This document shows positions 9,370-15,553 of a DNA stretch of 21,165 nt, piece by piece. Made by a program: the position numbers and the translations under genes. The notes below the pieces were generated by a model. The model was not told the origin of the DNA. It ran no database searches and was given only the letters and a program-made list of their open reading frames with translations. Positions within the stretch are counted from its first letter, which is position 1. Each line of letters begins with the position of its first letter. This stretch comes from a virus, in IMG/VR virus record IMGVR_UViG_3300035666_001431, positions 1 through 21,165 of that record. One strand, written 5' to 3'.

Positions 9370-9580
9370 TTGGATCCTCCATCTTCTCTAAATCTGATGT
9401 GAACTGTTCCCATACTCTGGAAACTTTTGTTGTTCTATTTGCGTGATACACTGCTAAATCTAAAAGTTCTGATGCAAGCATCTCTACGGCTCGCACTATA
9501 TTTACAAAGAAACCTGATACAACTACTAAGAAATCTGCAAGAGTGACAGAGCGTGGTACATAATCTTTGTTATCTTCCAC
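9362..9580 (-). CDS. Small protein with a hydrophobic segment (72 aa, GTG start)
   Basis: The start codon is GTG, supported by GAGAGGATAGAGC directly upstream on the minus strand (GAGG with a 7-nt spacer). A hydrophobic stretch at about residues 15-46 (LADFLVVVSGFFVNIVRAVE, then MLASELLDLAVYH) could be one membrane helix or an amphipathic helix. The tail is polar and acidic (LEKMEDPNG). It sits between the 42-aa basic protein and the 134-aa disordered protein, overlapping the latter by 8 nt. The family is not recognised; a small virion or membrane accessory protein is possible. Confidence 0.68.
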   Translation of the reverse strand: MEDNKDYVPRSVTLADFLVVVSGFFVNIVRAVEMLASELLDLAVYHANRTTKVSRVWEQFTSDLEKMEDPNG

Positions 9581-9604
9581 GCTCTATCCTCTCAACGAGT
9601 AACA

Positions 9605-9733
9605 CTAAGCCTTCTTGCCTTTACGAGCTTTGCCAGCATATCCAAATTCAACCTTGCCGCCTGGCTTCTTCATATCCTTCTTGCCTTCGGTTGGCTTAGC
9701 CATTGGAGCCTTTGCACGACCACCTTTTTTCAT
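9605..9733 (-). CDS. Small very basic protein (42 aa)
   Basis: The reading frame starts at ATG with a near-perfect ribosome site, GGGAGGTGTGAA, and stops at TAG after 42 codons. The peptide is extremely Lys/Gly-rich (MKKGGRAKAPMAKPTEGKKD, then MKKPGGKVEFGYAGKARKGK and KA). It lies 12 nt after the portal stop. Small basic proteins like this are frequent in phage structural operons. DNA or RNA binding inside the head is plausible from charge alone. Confidence 0.8.
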   Translation of the reverse strand: MKKGGRAKAPMAKPTEGKKDMKKPGGKVEFGYAGKARKGKKA

Positions 9734-9745
9734 TTCACACCTCCC

Positions 9746-11473
9746 TTACCCTGCAATAGATGCGAGTAATGACGCTATATCTGGACGAGAGCCAGCAGCA
9801 GGGGCCGCACCCATTTGTTCTGGAGTTGGCTGCGAGGCAGGAACGGGGGCCATACCTGCTGCTGGAACTTCTTCGCCCATTGGCATTTCTGGTTGTGGTT
9901 CTGGGGCGAATACTTCTTCAACTATCGTCTCAAGTTGTTTACCTTTTTGGCGACCCTTAATAACCTCGGCGATTCTAGAAACAATCTGAGAAGGATCTTG
10001 ACCTTGGGCTGCAAGTGCTGGAATGGTCTGAGCATACTGAGCAACAGCAAGACGCAAAGAATCACGCATCTCTTCAATATCCACACGCTGCTCTTCTTGA
10101 GTGACATTTAACTCCATAGGAATTTCTCTGCGTACATAATCTCTTGATACAAGTTTGTCGCTTCGCATCTGTAGTAAAGCAATAATGGCATTGTTTGGAT
10201 TCATACCAGACATAATGCCGTAGCGAACATCTACACCATACTCGCCAGCAATCTGACGACTTGGTACATACTTCATATTAAACGGAGTACCGTCATCTAC
10301 TCCCTTGATTTCCTTGGTCATATTGCCAAAGATTTTCTCATCCACCTCAAAGCTAAGTGATACTAGCTCGGTGAATAGTCTTGCAAACTGTGCTTGCGCT
10401 GCACGTACCTGTGTATCAAAGCCAGCTTGTAGGGCTTGTACGCCGCGACCTGTAATGATTGAAGCATCAACGTTACCGCTACGTACTTCTGGATAGCGTG
10501 AACCTAAACGTAGTTCTCGCTCTAGAACGCTTGACTCAGTAAAGACTCCAGGTGGAAGTTCTAATGGAACACGGCGGATACCTTGCGGATTAGCAGAACG
10601 CATAATCGCATCAGGACCAAGTGCTAGTTCCTGTACATCTTGCGGAATAGCAATAGGTGCTTGGATAGACTTCTCTGCTGCTTGAATCTGTAATACTGCA
10701 AAACGAGCACGAGCAAGTTGTACTGCTAGAACATCATCAAACTGACCGCGTGCTTCTCCGTCTAGGGATGAACGCATTGCAACGCGGGCTAAACATTTAC
10801 CAATGGCATTAGGTAGGTTTAATAAAACTAAGTTGTTACGATCTGGAACATAGATTAAATCTTGGTCCTTATCGTGGTAGCGAATCATTGTGATATAAGG
10901 AGAGCTACTTGCATAGTTCCTGTTTGTAATAATTTGATTATAGAACTCTGGATACTGCATTGCTAGAGTCTCTGCATCAGTATTCATTACTTGAGTAATT
11001 GAGATACAGCGACCAAAGCGGTCCATCTCTGGATAGACACCAAAAGGATTTAGCAAACGGATTCTAGGATTGTTTGTCTCGTAATCCATCTCTACCATTG
11101 CTGGTAGTAAGCCGTAGGTGTTAAACCAGTCAGCACCCTGATACATCTGAATCTGCAGCTCTGAGCCTGATACGAAGTAATTTGCAATACGAGTTCTAGT
11201 ATCTGCTGCTTTGCGTGCAGAGTCTGAAACCATATTGGTAGCAGCGCAGTTAAATGATGGAAGTGGTGCCATTACCTCTGCTAGGTCGCGTGCAGCTACA
11301 TCTACAAAGTTAGCAACCAGAGGCTTTGGGTACTCCTCAGAGAACATAGCAGGATAGACCTTGCTTATATCTCCTTGGCGCACAGATAGCACGTCACGCA
11401 TACGCTGATCACGCGCTGAGTACTTAGTCTGTAACCGTGATACCTTAGCAATAACCTCTTTGGTTGTAAGCAT
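9746..11473 (-). CDS. Portal protein
   Basis: The portal is the dodecameric ring at one head vertex through which the terminase pumps DNA. The 575-aa length suits the family. Features typical of phage portals are an N-terminal helical part (VIAKVSRLQTKYSARDQRMR), the segment LVANFVDVAARDLAEVMAPL, ADWFNTYGLLPAMVEMDYET followed by an Asn/Pro-rich strand (RLLNPFGVYPEMD), and a C-terminal helical crown-like region. The last 60 residues are Pro/Met/Ala-rich and probably disordered (PQPEMPMGEEVPAAGMAPVP). The ATG follows AAGGAAAA on the minus strand and overlaps the stop of the upstream basic gene. Its place after terminase is canonical. Family assignment is from pattern recognition. Confidence 0.85.
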   Translation of the reverse strand: MLTTKEVIAKVSRLQTKYSARDQRMRDVLSVRQGDISKVYPAMFSEEYPKPLVANFVDVAARDLAEVMAPLPSFNCAATNMVSDSARKAADTRTRIANYFVSGSELQIQMYQGADWFNTYGLLPAMVEMDYETNNPRIRLLNPFGVYPEMDRFGRCISITQVMNTDAETLAMQYPEFYNQIITNRNYASSSPYITMIRYHDKDQDLIYVPDRNNLVLLNLPNAIGKCLARVAMRSSLDGEARGQFDDVLAVQLARARFAVLQIQAAEKSIQAPIAIPQDVQELALGPDAIMRSANPQGIRRVPLELPPGVFTESSVLERELRLGSRYPEVRSGNVDASIITGRGVQALQAGFDTQVRAAQAQFARLFTELVSLSFEVDEKIFGNMTKEIKGVDDGTPFNMKYVPSRQIAGEYGVDVRYGIMSGMNPNNAIIALLQMRSDKLVSRDYVRREIPMELNVTQEEQRVDIEEMRDSLRLAVAQYAQTIPALAAQGQDPSQIVSRIAEVIKGRQKGKQLETIVEEVFAPEPQPEMPMGEEVPAAGMAPVPASQPTPEQMGAAPAAGSRPDIASLLASIAG

Positions 11474-11479
11474 TTTTCC

Positions 11480-11749
11480 TTACTTCTTCTTTGACTTAAT
11501 ATTACCTTTACGTGGCTTTGACCTTACTCCAGTTTCCATTGGGCTCTTTGGTCCCTTTGGCATTGGGGCTGGCTTACCAGTTCTTGACGTTGGTTTAGGT
11601 TTAGGCTTTGGCTTAATCCTTGTAGGCTGCTTAGTAGCAGTAGGCTTGGTGTATCCCATACCAGGTAGAATCACATCGTAATCTGGTGGAACAGAACCTC
11701 TTTTATTTTTAGAAGGAATCTTCCTCTTAGTGCCGTAATGATTAGGCAT
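11480..11749 (-). CDS. Basic Lys/Pro-rich small protein (89 aa)
   Basis: The protein is almost entirely Lys, Arg, Pro, Thr and Gly (TRIKPKPKPKPTSRTGKPAP; carboxy end GNIKSKKK). There is one less extreme patch in the first third (PPDYDVILPGMGY). It is likely disordered and nucleic-acid binding. It lies between the 115-aa basic protein (9 nt upstream) and portal, whose ATG precedes its stop slightly. No family is recognised. It could be a head decoration or DNA-condensing protein, or a packaging accessory; only charge and position support this. Confidence 0.7.
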   Translation of the reverse strand: MPNHYGTKRKIPSKNKRGSVPPDYDVILPGMGYTKPTATKQPTRIKPKPKPKPTSRTGKPAPMPKGPKSPMETGVRSKPRKGNIKSKKK

Positions 11750-11758
11750 TAGTTCTAC

Positions 11759-12106
11759 CTACATACCCATATCTATTTGACGAGCAGTTTTTCTTTTCTT
11801 AGCAGGAACAAATTTGCCACCACGTGGGTTTCCATAAGAATCACGTGTATCTGTTTTAATTTTAGCAGCAGTAGTTCCTCTTTTACCTTTAACAGCAGCT
11901 CTACCAGTTTCGCGTACTTGCTTAACTACGCCTCTTACACCTGCTTCTACTTTACCCTTGCCACTAGCACCTTTTTGACCAATTACATTTCTATCAACTA
12001 CTGCACGTCCAAGTGTTCCAACTGCTGTAGCGATGTCACGTGCTTCACGTGCTGTAATCTTGTAACGCTTTGCAATATCTGCTATGCCTACTTTTTTTCT
12101 TGCCAT
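11759..12106 (-). CDS. Basic HTH-like small protein (115 aa) after terminase
   Basis: The N-terminus (GIADIAKRYKITAREARDIA, residues 7-26) has the spacing of a helix-turn-helix. The rest is Lys/Arg/Gly-rich (RGVVKQVRETGRAAVKGKRG) and probably extended on nucleic acid. The start follows GGGAGAAAAAACA, a good site that begins at the terminase stop codon. DNA binding is strongly suggested by composition. Because no separate small terminase is visible, one speculative role is pac-site recognition, but the N-terminus of the large subunit has its own HTH-like segment. A transcriptional or chromatin-like role is equally possible. Confidence 0.7.
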   Translation of the reverse strand: MARKKVGIADIAKRYKITAREARDIATAVGTLGRAVVDRNVIGQKGASGKGKVEAGVRGVVKQVRETGRAAVKGKRGTTAAKIKTDTRDSYGNPRGGKFVPAKKRKTARQIDMGM

Positions 12107-12118
12107 TGTTTTTTCTCC

Positions 12119-13918
12119 CTAGATGAATTGACGTTGTTGTTCTGCTAACAGCTCGTCTATGTTTACTACTAGACGCTTGCCTCGTTCATAGCGAGACAAA
12201 AATGGATTCTTTAGATGATGCGTAGTATGTATTCCGTTATTAAGCCATTCTCTAGCTTTAATCTCACAGAACCATAGAGCCATCACCATATCGGTCTTAC
12301 CCTTAGTAGTAGGTGACCAGGTAATAAGTTGTTCTATTAAAGCCTTGACATTCTCGGTCTGATCTGATGGGAGATGAATAATGTTATCTCTGTGGTGCTT
12401 ACCATCGGCTTGCTTAGTTCCAAACAGGGTTGACATAGAAGCTACACCAAAGCCTGCATCCCATTTGTTATTACCAGTATGGTGTTCTCTAAGTACTGTT
12501 CCCTTAGATGCTAGGAACTGTCTGATACCTTCATCCTGAGTTAGGAAGGACTGGAAAGCGTTACGCTCTACAACCCATTCAGCAGGAGCATAGACGTTGG
12601 TCCAATCAATAATCAACTGTCTAATCTGAGCAGGTGTTGGTCTAGTAATCTTGATAGCATCTACAATGTAGCGCTTATGAGTAACACGATCTACGCCGTA
12701 GCAGATAGCAGCAGTATCACCAACCATTGCAGGGTCTAGTCCACATACAAAAGAAAAACCAGTTAAATCTTTAGGATGGCCTGGGGCTCCCATCTGGAGC
12801 CTACCTGACTTACGCATACCATCAATAGAGCCCTTTACACATACAGGGTCAAAGGTGGCATCATCTGAAACATCTTGCTGCTGATAAACTAAAGCCCAAG
12901 TCTGAGCATCCATAGCTTGACGTTCTGCATAGAGATGCTTACCGTTCCAGCGAGGATATAAACCCTCTTCGGTCTTATCAGAGTCTTTCTGCCCATCAAA
13001 GGGTTGGTCTGAGTTAGGCCAGAGAGTTACCCACTTGGTGGGGTCCTCATTGGTTTCAAGTAATGCTGGCATTGCCAGATATGTCCAAGGGACCAGACCA
13101 CCAGGGTATCTATCAGGAGAGCGTAGTTCTTTGTATAAGTCTACAGAGGCAACGCGGGTTCCGATAACAATTAACTTACCAGTAGGGTTAAGACGGGATC
13201 TAACATCTTGGGTAAGCCATCTAATCTGCTTTTCAAATTCATTTGCATTCTTCAAGGTAACAGCGTCATCAACAATAATCATATCGGCACGCTTACCGTA
13301 TATCTGACCGCCAATACCTACAGCTTCTAGGTTTGGGTCTTTCTCAGATGATTCTCTGAGTTCATCACCAAAGGTGACACGAGTAGTAGTCCAGGTAGCA
13401 GACTTAGAGTTAAAGCCGACACCAGCGGCGTAAGCCTGCTGTAGGGTCTCATACATCGGATGGGTAAGTCTTTGCTTGATGGCATATAGGAAGTCTGCTG
13501 CAAGCTGCTGAGTCTGGGATACTATCAAGACTCTAAAGTTAGGATTCTGGACTATCTTCCAAGTTACATAATCTACGGTAATCGTAATTGACTTGGCGTG
13601 GTTAGGGGGGATGTTGATAAGGATACGGTTATCTGCAATACCCTTTTCAAACTTCATAGCGGGATGGTGCCAGGAAGGGTTTCTTCCCTCTATAACATCT
13701 GCCAGGTTCTGCTGGTGGGGGAAGGTAGTCTGATGGAGGAACTTCTGGCGGAACTCGGCAAAGCCGAGGTCGTGGACATCGGTAGCTGCAAAGTTCTTTG
13801 ACCTTAACCCTAGACGGGTTCTATCAACTTTATCTGCAAAGACCTTATCGGATCTGCGGTAGTATTCATAAGTCTTCATAGACTTACCAGCTTCACCGCA
13901 AGCCTGCTCTATAGTCAT
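12119..13918 (-). CDS. Terminase large subunit (packaging ATPase/nuclease)
   Basis: This motor hydrolyses ATP to pump DNA into the prohead and cuts concatemers. Numbered from the ATG at 13918, it shows a variant Walker A (IPPNHAKS, K109), Walker B (MIIVDD, 213-218) and a coupling motif (VIGTR, 251-255). The RNase H-like nuclease has acidic residues D395 (GLDPA), E451 (VVERNAF) and D543 (KTDMVMALW). The first 35 residues are a helix-turn-helix-like segment (EQACGEAGKSMKTYEYYRRS) normally seen in small terminases. The open frame continues 20 codons upstream of this ATG and completes that fold. An ATT at 13978 has a better ribosome site than the ATG, so translation may really begin there (619 aa). 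No separate small subunit is seen. Confidence 0.95.
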   Translation of the reverse strand: MTIEQACGEAGKSMKTYEYYRRSDKVFADKVDRTRLGLRSKNFAATDVHDLGFAEFRQKFLHQTTFPHQQNLADVIEGRNPSWHHPAMKFEKGIADNRILINIPPNHAKSITITVDYVTWKIVQNPNFRVLIVSQTQQLAADFLYAIKQRLTHPMYETLQQAYAAGVGFNSKSATWTTTRVTFGDELRESSEKDPNLEAVGIGGQIYGKRADMIIVDDAVTLKNANEFEKQIRWLTQDVRSRLNPTGKLIVIGTRVASVDLYKELRSPDRYPGGLVPWTYLAMPALLETNEDPTKWVTLWPNSDQPFDGQKDSDKTEEGLYPRWNGKHLYAERQAMDAQTWALVYQQQDVSDDATFDPVCVKGSIDGMRKSGRLQMGAPGHPKDLTGFSFVCGLDPAMVGDTAAICYGVDRVTHKRYIVDAIKITRPTPAQIRQLIIDWTNVYAPAEWVVERNAFQSFLTQDEGIRQFLASKGTVLREHHTGNNKWDAGFGVASMSTLFGTKQADGKHHRDNIIHLPSDQTENVKALIEQLITWSPTTKGKTDMVMALWFCEIKAREWLNNGIHTTHHLKNPFLSRYERGKRLVVNIDELLAEQQRQFI

Positions 13919-13989
13919 ACCTTCTGCTACAGCGTTAAGGATTACCCGCTTTGCTATATCAGCAGTGTTATTAGAAATAGCAGGCTCCT
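13919..13989 (-). promoter_or_regulatory. Possible N-terminal extension of terminase with AGGAG site and ATT start
   Basis: On the minus strand AGGAG (13989-13985) is followed by a 6-nt spacer and ATT (13978-13976). The frame stays open into the terminase ATG. The added residues would be MSNNTADIAKRVILNAVAEG, which join smoothly to the HTH-like segment. A TAG (13990-13988) closes the frame just upstream, and no ATG, GTG or TTG occurs between. The ATG at 13918 has only AGAAGG one base away, which is too close. ATT initiation is known for bacterial infC. Confidence 0.5.
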
Positions 13990-14018
13990 AAATTTTGGTA
14001 GATTGCACCCAACTAAAT

Positions 14019-14078
14019 GAGGCGCCTTGCGCCTCGCTATCGGGCTTGGCGCCCGAGCGAGCCTCAAGCGAAGTGAGG
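14019..14078. repeat. Cluster of three short perfect hairpins
   Basis: Three inverted repeats stand side by side: GAGGCGC/GCGCCTC with a 3-nt loop (14019-14035), TCGGGC/GCCCGA with a 5-nt loop (14040-14056), and CCTCA/TGAGG with a 7-nt loop (14062-14078). They resemble short repeated extragenic palindromes. None is followed by a clear T-run. Confidence 0.7.
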
Positions 14079-14125
14079 GGTAAGTCCGCTACAGCCCTTA
14101 GAGGGGCGTAGCGTGAGCGTAGCCC

Positions 14126-14155
14126 GCAGTAAGCTACCACTATTCCGCTTACTGC
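14126..14155. promoter_or_regulatory. Palindrome GCAGTAAGC / GCTTACTGC, candidate operator
   Basis: A perfect 9-bp inverted repeat (14126-14134 and 14147-14155) is separated by 12 nt. Its half site, CAGTAAGC with the mirrored CCGCTTAC, recurs in the palindrome at 14746-14762 in front of the early operon. Shared half sites at both ends of one intergenic region suggest one DNA-binding protein acting on both divergent operons. A hairpin in RNA is the alternative. Confidence 0.5.
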
Positions 14156-14171
14156 TCCTATACTGTATTAG

Positions 14172-14196
14172 GCGGGAAAAAATACCCATTTCCCGC
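14172..14196. repeat. Perfect 8-bp stem-loop GCGGGAAA / TTTCCCGC
   Basis: The arms are 14172-14179 and 14189-14196, with a 9-nt loop. On the plus strand TTTCTGTT follows, so a weak rightward terminator is possible, but no plus-strand gene lies upstream. The adjoining AT-rich DNA to the right makes an origin-associated hairpin an alternative reading. Confidence 0.55.
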
Positions 14197-14372
14197 TTTC
14201 TGTTAATAAATCTTTTATTTGTGACAGACCTCACAGTTAAATACGGACAAACTAGGACAGTGGTGATCAAGGTTCACTTTAGGAAAAAAACTTTGTTGGG
14301 GAGTACAGGACACACACCGCGCAGTTTAATCACCTAGGGTCTGGCTTTTATCTGGCTTGGTTTTGCGTGGGC

Positions 14373-14381
14373 TGTGGATAA
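14373..14381 (-). promoter_or_regulatory. DnaA box 1 (TTATCCACA on minus strand)
   Basis: The plus strand reads TGTGGATAA, an exact match to the reverse complement of the bacterial DnaA-box consensus TTATCCACA. It lies in non-coding DNA 12 bp from a second exact box in the same orientation. Confidence 0.7.
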
Positions 14382-14384
14382 GGC

Positions 14385-14393
14385 TGTGGATAA
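14385..14393 (-). promoter_or_regulatory. DnaA box 2 (TTATCCACA on minus strand)
   Basis: This second exact TGTGGATAA has the same orientation and a 12-bp period relative to box 1. A degenerate third copy, TGTGGTAA, follows at 14395-14402. Tandem boxes of this kind are usual in origins that use host DnaA. Confidence 0.7.
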
Positions 14394-14550
14394 CTGTGGT
14401 AATTTTCTATGGGCTGTCTATCACTCTGGCACTCTCTAGCCCCCCTCTCTCCCTAATAATTCTGTGGCCTGTTATTTAATAACCGCCCTGCCCTGCCCTG
14501 CTATCTCAACCCGCTATCTATCCCCGCGCCAATACATCACGCCACTAGCT

Positions 14551-14702
14551 CCAGGCCTTAGCCTGGCCCTGGATCTATTACAGCCGCCAGGCCTTAGACC
14601 CTGCCAGGCCTTGCGATCCTGGAGAGCTGTTAGAGCCTGGAGCCCTGGACCGATAAGGCCTACAGCTCCAGCCCGACACGCTGCAATTATTTATCCGCCA
14701 GG
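14551..14702. repeat. Cluster of nine CCAGG/CCTGG pentamers
   Basis: CCWGG occurs at 14551, 14562, 14568, 14587, 14604, 14618, 14636, 14644 and 14698 within 152 bases. Three copies extend to CCAGGCCTT (14551, 14587, 14604). Several pair into hairpins, for example CCAGGC/GCCTGG at 14551-14566. The segment is non-coding and GC-richer than the flanks. Function unknown. Confidence 0.75.
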
Positions 14703-14704
14703 AC

Positions 14705-14734
14705 TTGACGGGTTAGACTAGCCTGCCCTATCCT
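14705..14734 (+). promoter_or_regulatory. Sigma70-like promoter of the early operon
   Basis: TTGACG (14705-14710) matches the -35 consensus at five of six bases. TATCCT (14729-14734) matches the -10 at four of six, with an 18-nt spacer. Transcription would start near 14741, just before the palindrome at 14746, and run into the ArdA-like gene. Inferred from consensus only. Confidence 0.45.
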
Positions 14735-14745
14735 AAGCCCTAACA

Positions 14746-14762
14746 GTAAGCGATCCGCTTAC
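14746..14762. promoter_or_regulatory. Palindrome GTAAGCG-ATC-CGCTTAC, candidate operator
   Basis: A perfect 7-bp inverted repeat with a 3-nt centre lies directly after the predicted early promoter and 23 nt before the first early ATG. It shares its half site with the 14126-14155 palindrome. A repressor bound here would block early transcription; an mRNA leader hairpin is the alternative. Confidence 0.55.
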
Positions 14763-14785
14763 ACCGTAGAAAGAGAGCTAAATAG

Positions 14786-15352
14786 ATGAACACTACAACA
14801 TCAACAGATACGCCTAACGCCTGGATCGGCTGCCTGTCTTGCTATAACAGCGGGAGCCTATTCGGTAAGTGGATAGAGGGAACACAGGCAGCGGACTTAG
14901 AAGCGGCAGGCCTGGCTAAAGTCCAGACAGTAGGAGATTACACCGCCCCGCGCTGTGTCCGTTGCTTCGGTGATGAATTCGCTGTGTTAGATCACGAGAA
15001 TTATCACGGTTTCATTAAGGGAGAGTGCTCCACAGTAGAAGCGCAAGAAGCGGCGGAGCTAATAGAGAGCATACAGCGCGAGGGGATAGAGATCGCTGCC
15101 GCTGGTGCCTGGATATCTTTCACGGGCCAGGCGTGGAATCTAGACAGCTTCCAGGATAGCTACCAGGGAGAGCGCGACAGCTTCCAGGACTATGCAGAGG
15201 AGCTAGCGCGGGAGCTACACGGGGAGCAACTAGACGCGGCCCGCTGGCCGTTCTCTTGCATAAATTGGGAGCACGCAGCGCGGGAGCTCTCCTACGATTA
15301 CCACACCGAGGAAGCTCCAGGCGGCGGCGTGTTTATCTTTAGGAATTGCTAA
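14786..15352 (+). CDS. ArdA-like antirestriction protein with two CxxC pairs
   Basis: ArdA proteins mimic the shape and charge of B-form DNA and block type I restriction enzymes when phage DNA enters. Matches to the family are the N-terminal strand with CYNSGSLFGKWIEG (residues 19-32), the core EFAVLDHENYHGF-IKGE (64-80), and the C-terminal domain YQGERDSFQDYAEELARELHG (126-146) with INWEHAARELSYDY and GGGVFIF. Length (188 aa) and acidity fit. Unusual are two CxxC pairs, C16-C19 and C57-C60, placed just before two conserved strands, which could bind one zinc. It is first in the early operon, behind the promoter and palindrome, as expected for a protein needed at once. The leader is purine-rich (AAAGAGAG) rather than a classical ribosome site. 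Confidence 0.85.
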   Translation: MNTTTSTDTPNAWIGCLSCYNSGSLFGKWIEGTQAADLEAAGLAKVQTVGDYTAPRCVRCFGDEFAVLDHENYHGFIKGECSTVEAQEAAELIESIQREGIEIAAAGAWISFTGQAWNLDSFQDSYQGERDSFQDYAEELARELHGEQLDAARWPFSCINWEHAARELSYDYHTEEAPGGGVFIFRNC

Positions 15353-15477
15353 TGATAAAGATAAGTGATGATGGGCGCGTGCTGTGTTTATCTTGCGGCC
15401 TTGATGATGATGGCGTGCTGGTGGAAAGAGCGGGCTCCTGTGATACTTGCGGGAGAGAGATAGCGGCTAATAACTAG
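15352..15477 (+). CDS. 41-aa zinc-ribbon protein coupled to ardA
   Basis: The ATG shares one base with the ArdA-like stop (TAATG), so translation is probably coupled. The peptide is little more than one zinc ribbon: CLSCG at residues 12-16 and CDTCG at 30-34, separated by an acidic loop (LDDDGVLVERAGS). The family is unrecognised. The second cysteine pattern echoes the CxxC pairs of ArdA itself, so a partner or detached zinc module of the antirestriction protein is an attractive inference. A small transcription regulator is also possible. Confidence 0.75.
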   Translation: MIKISDDGRVLCLSCGLDDDGVLVERAGSCDTCGREIAANN

Positions 15478-15489
15478 GCCTGGACTATG

Positions 15490-15553
15490 GCCCACGGTAT
15501 CGCCGTGGGCTGTGGCCTATGCCTAACGGCTAGGCCCTGGCAGATCGCCAGGG
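15490..15553 (+). other. Three consecutive stem-loops between zinc-ribbon and clamp genes
   Basis: GCCCACGG-TATCG-CCGTGGGC (15490-15510, perfect 8-bp stem) is followed by GGCCTA/TAGGCC enclosing GCC-TAAC-GGC (15514-15536). CCCTGGC-AGATC-GCCAGGG (15535-15553, perfect 7-bp stem) overlaps the last arm. No T-run follows. This is a structured mRNA segment: U-less terminator, processing site or translational control of the clamp. Confidence 0.7.

Larger units (their letters stand above)
13991..14785. other. Divergent non-coding control region
   Basis: About 800 bases separate the leftward packaging operon from the rightward early operon. The short open frames here lack ribosome sites and credible protein sequence. 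The left end holds a string of short perfect hairpins. An AT-rich stretch lies near 14197-14221 and two perfect DnaA boxes near 14.38 kb. The stretch 14.46-14.72 kb is GC-rich with many CCAGG/CCTGG words and hairpins. A sigma70-like promoter and palindrome sit at the right end. I infer a combined replication origin and transcription control region. No tRNA or attachment site was recognised. Confidence 0.7.

Noticed and set aside
14156-14170. T7-like promoter resemblance on the minus strand (TAATACAGTATAGGAG)
   Set aside because: Several bases of the T7 consensus are missing in the middle, and no phage RNA polymerase gene is visible. Likely coincidence.
14064-14337. Opposed short frames (68 and 74 codons) in the control region
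   Set aside because: They run through the hairpins with no ribosome site or credible protein pattern, and each is the other's antisense.
14200-14340. Possible tRNA or attachment site
   Set aside because: No cloverleaf, TTC-loop motif or integrase was found.
14464-14721. Plus-strand open frame of 85 codons in the control region
   Set aside because: It has no ribosome site and a Pro/Leu/Ala composition that follows from the CCWGG repeats and hairpins. I treat it as non-coding.
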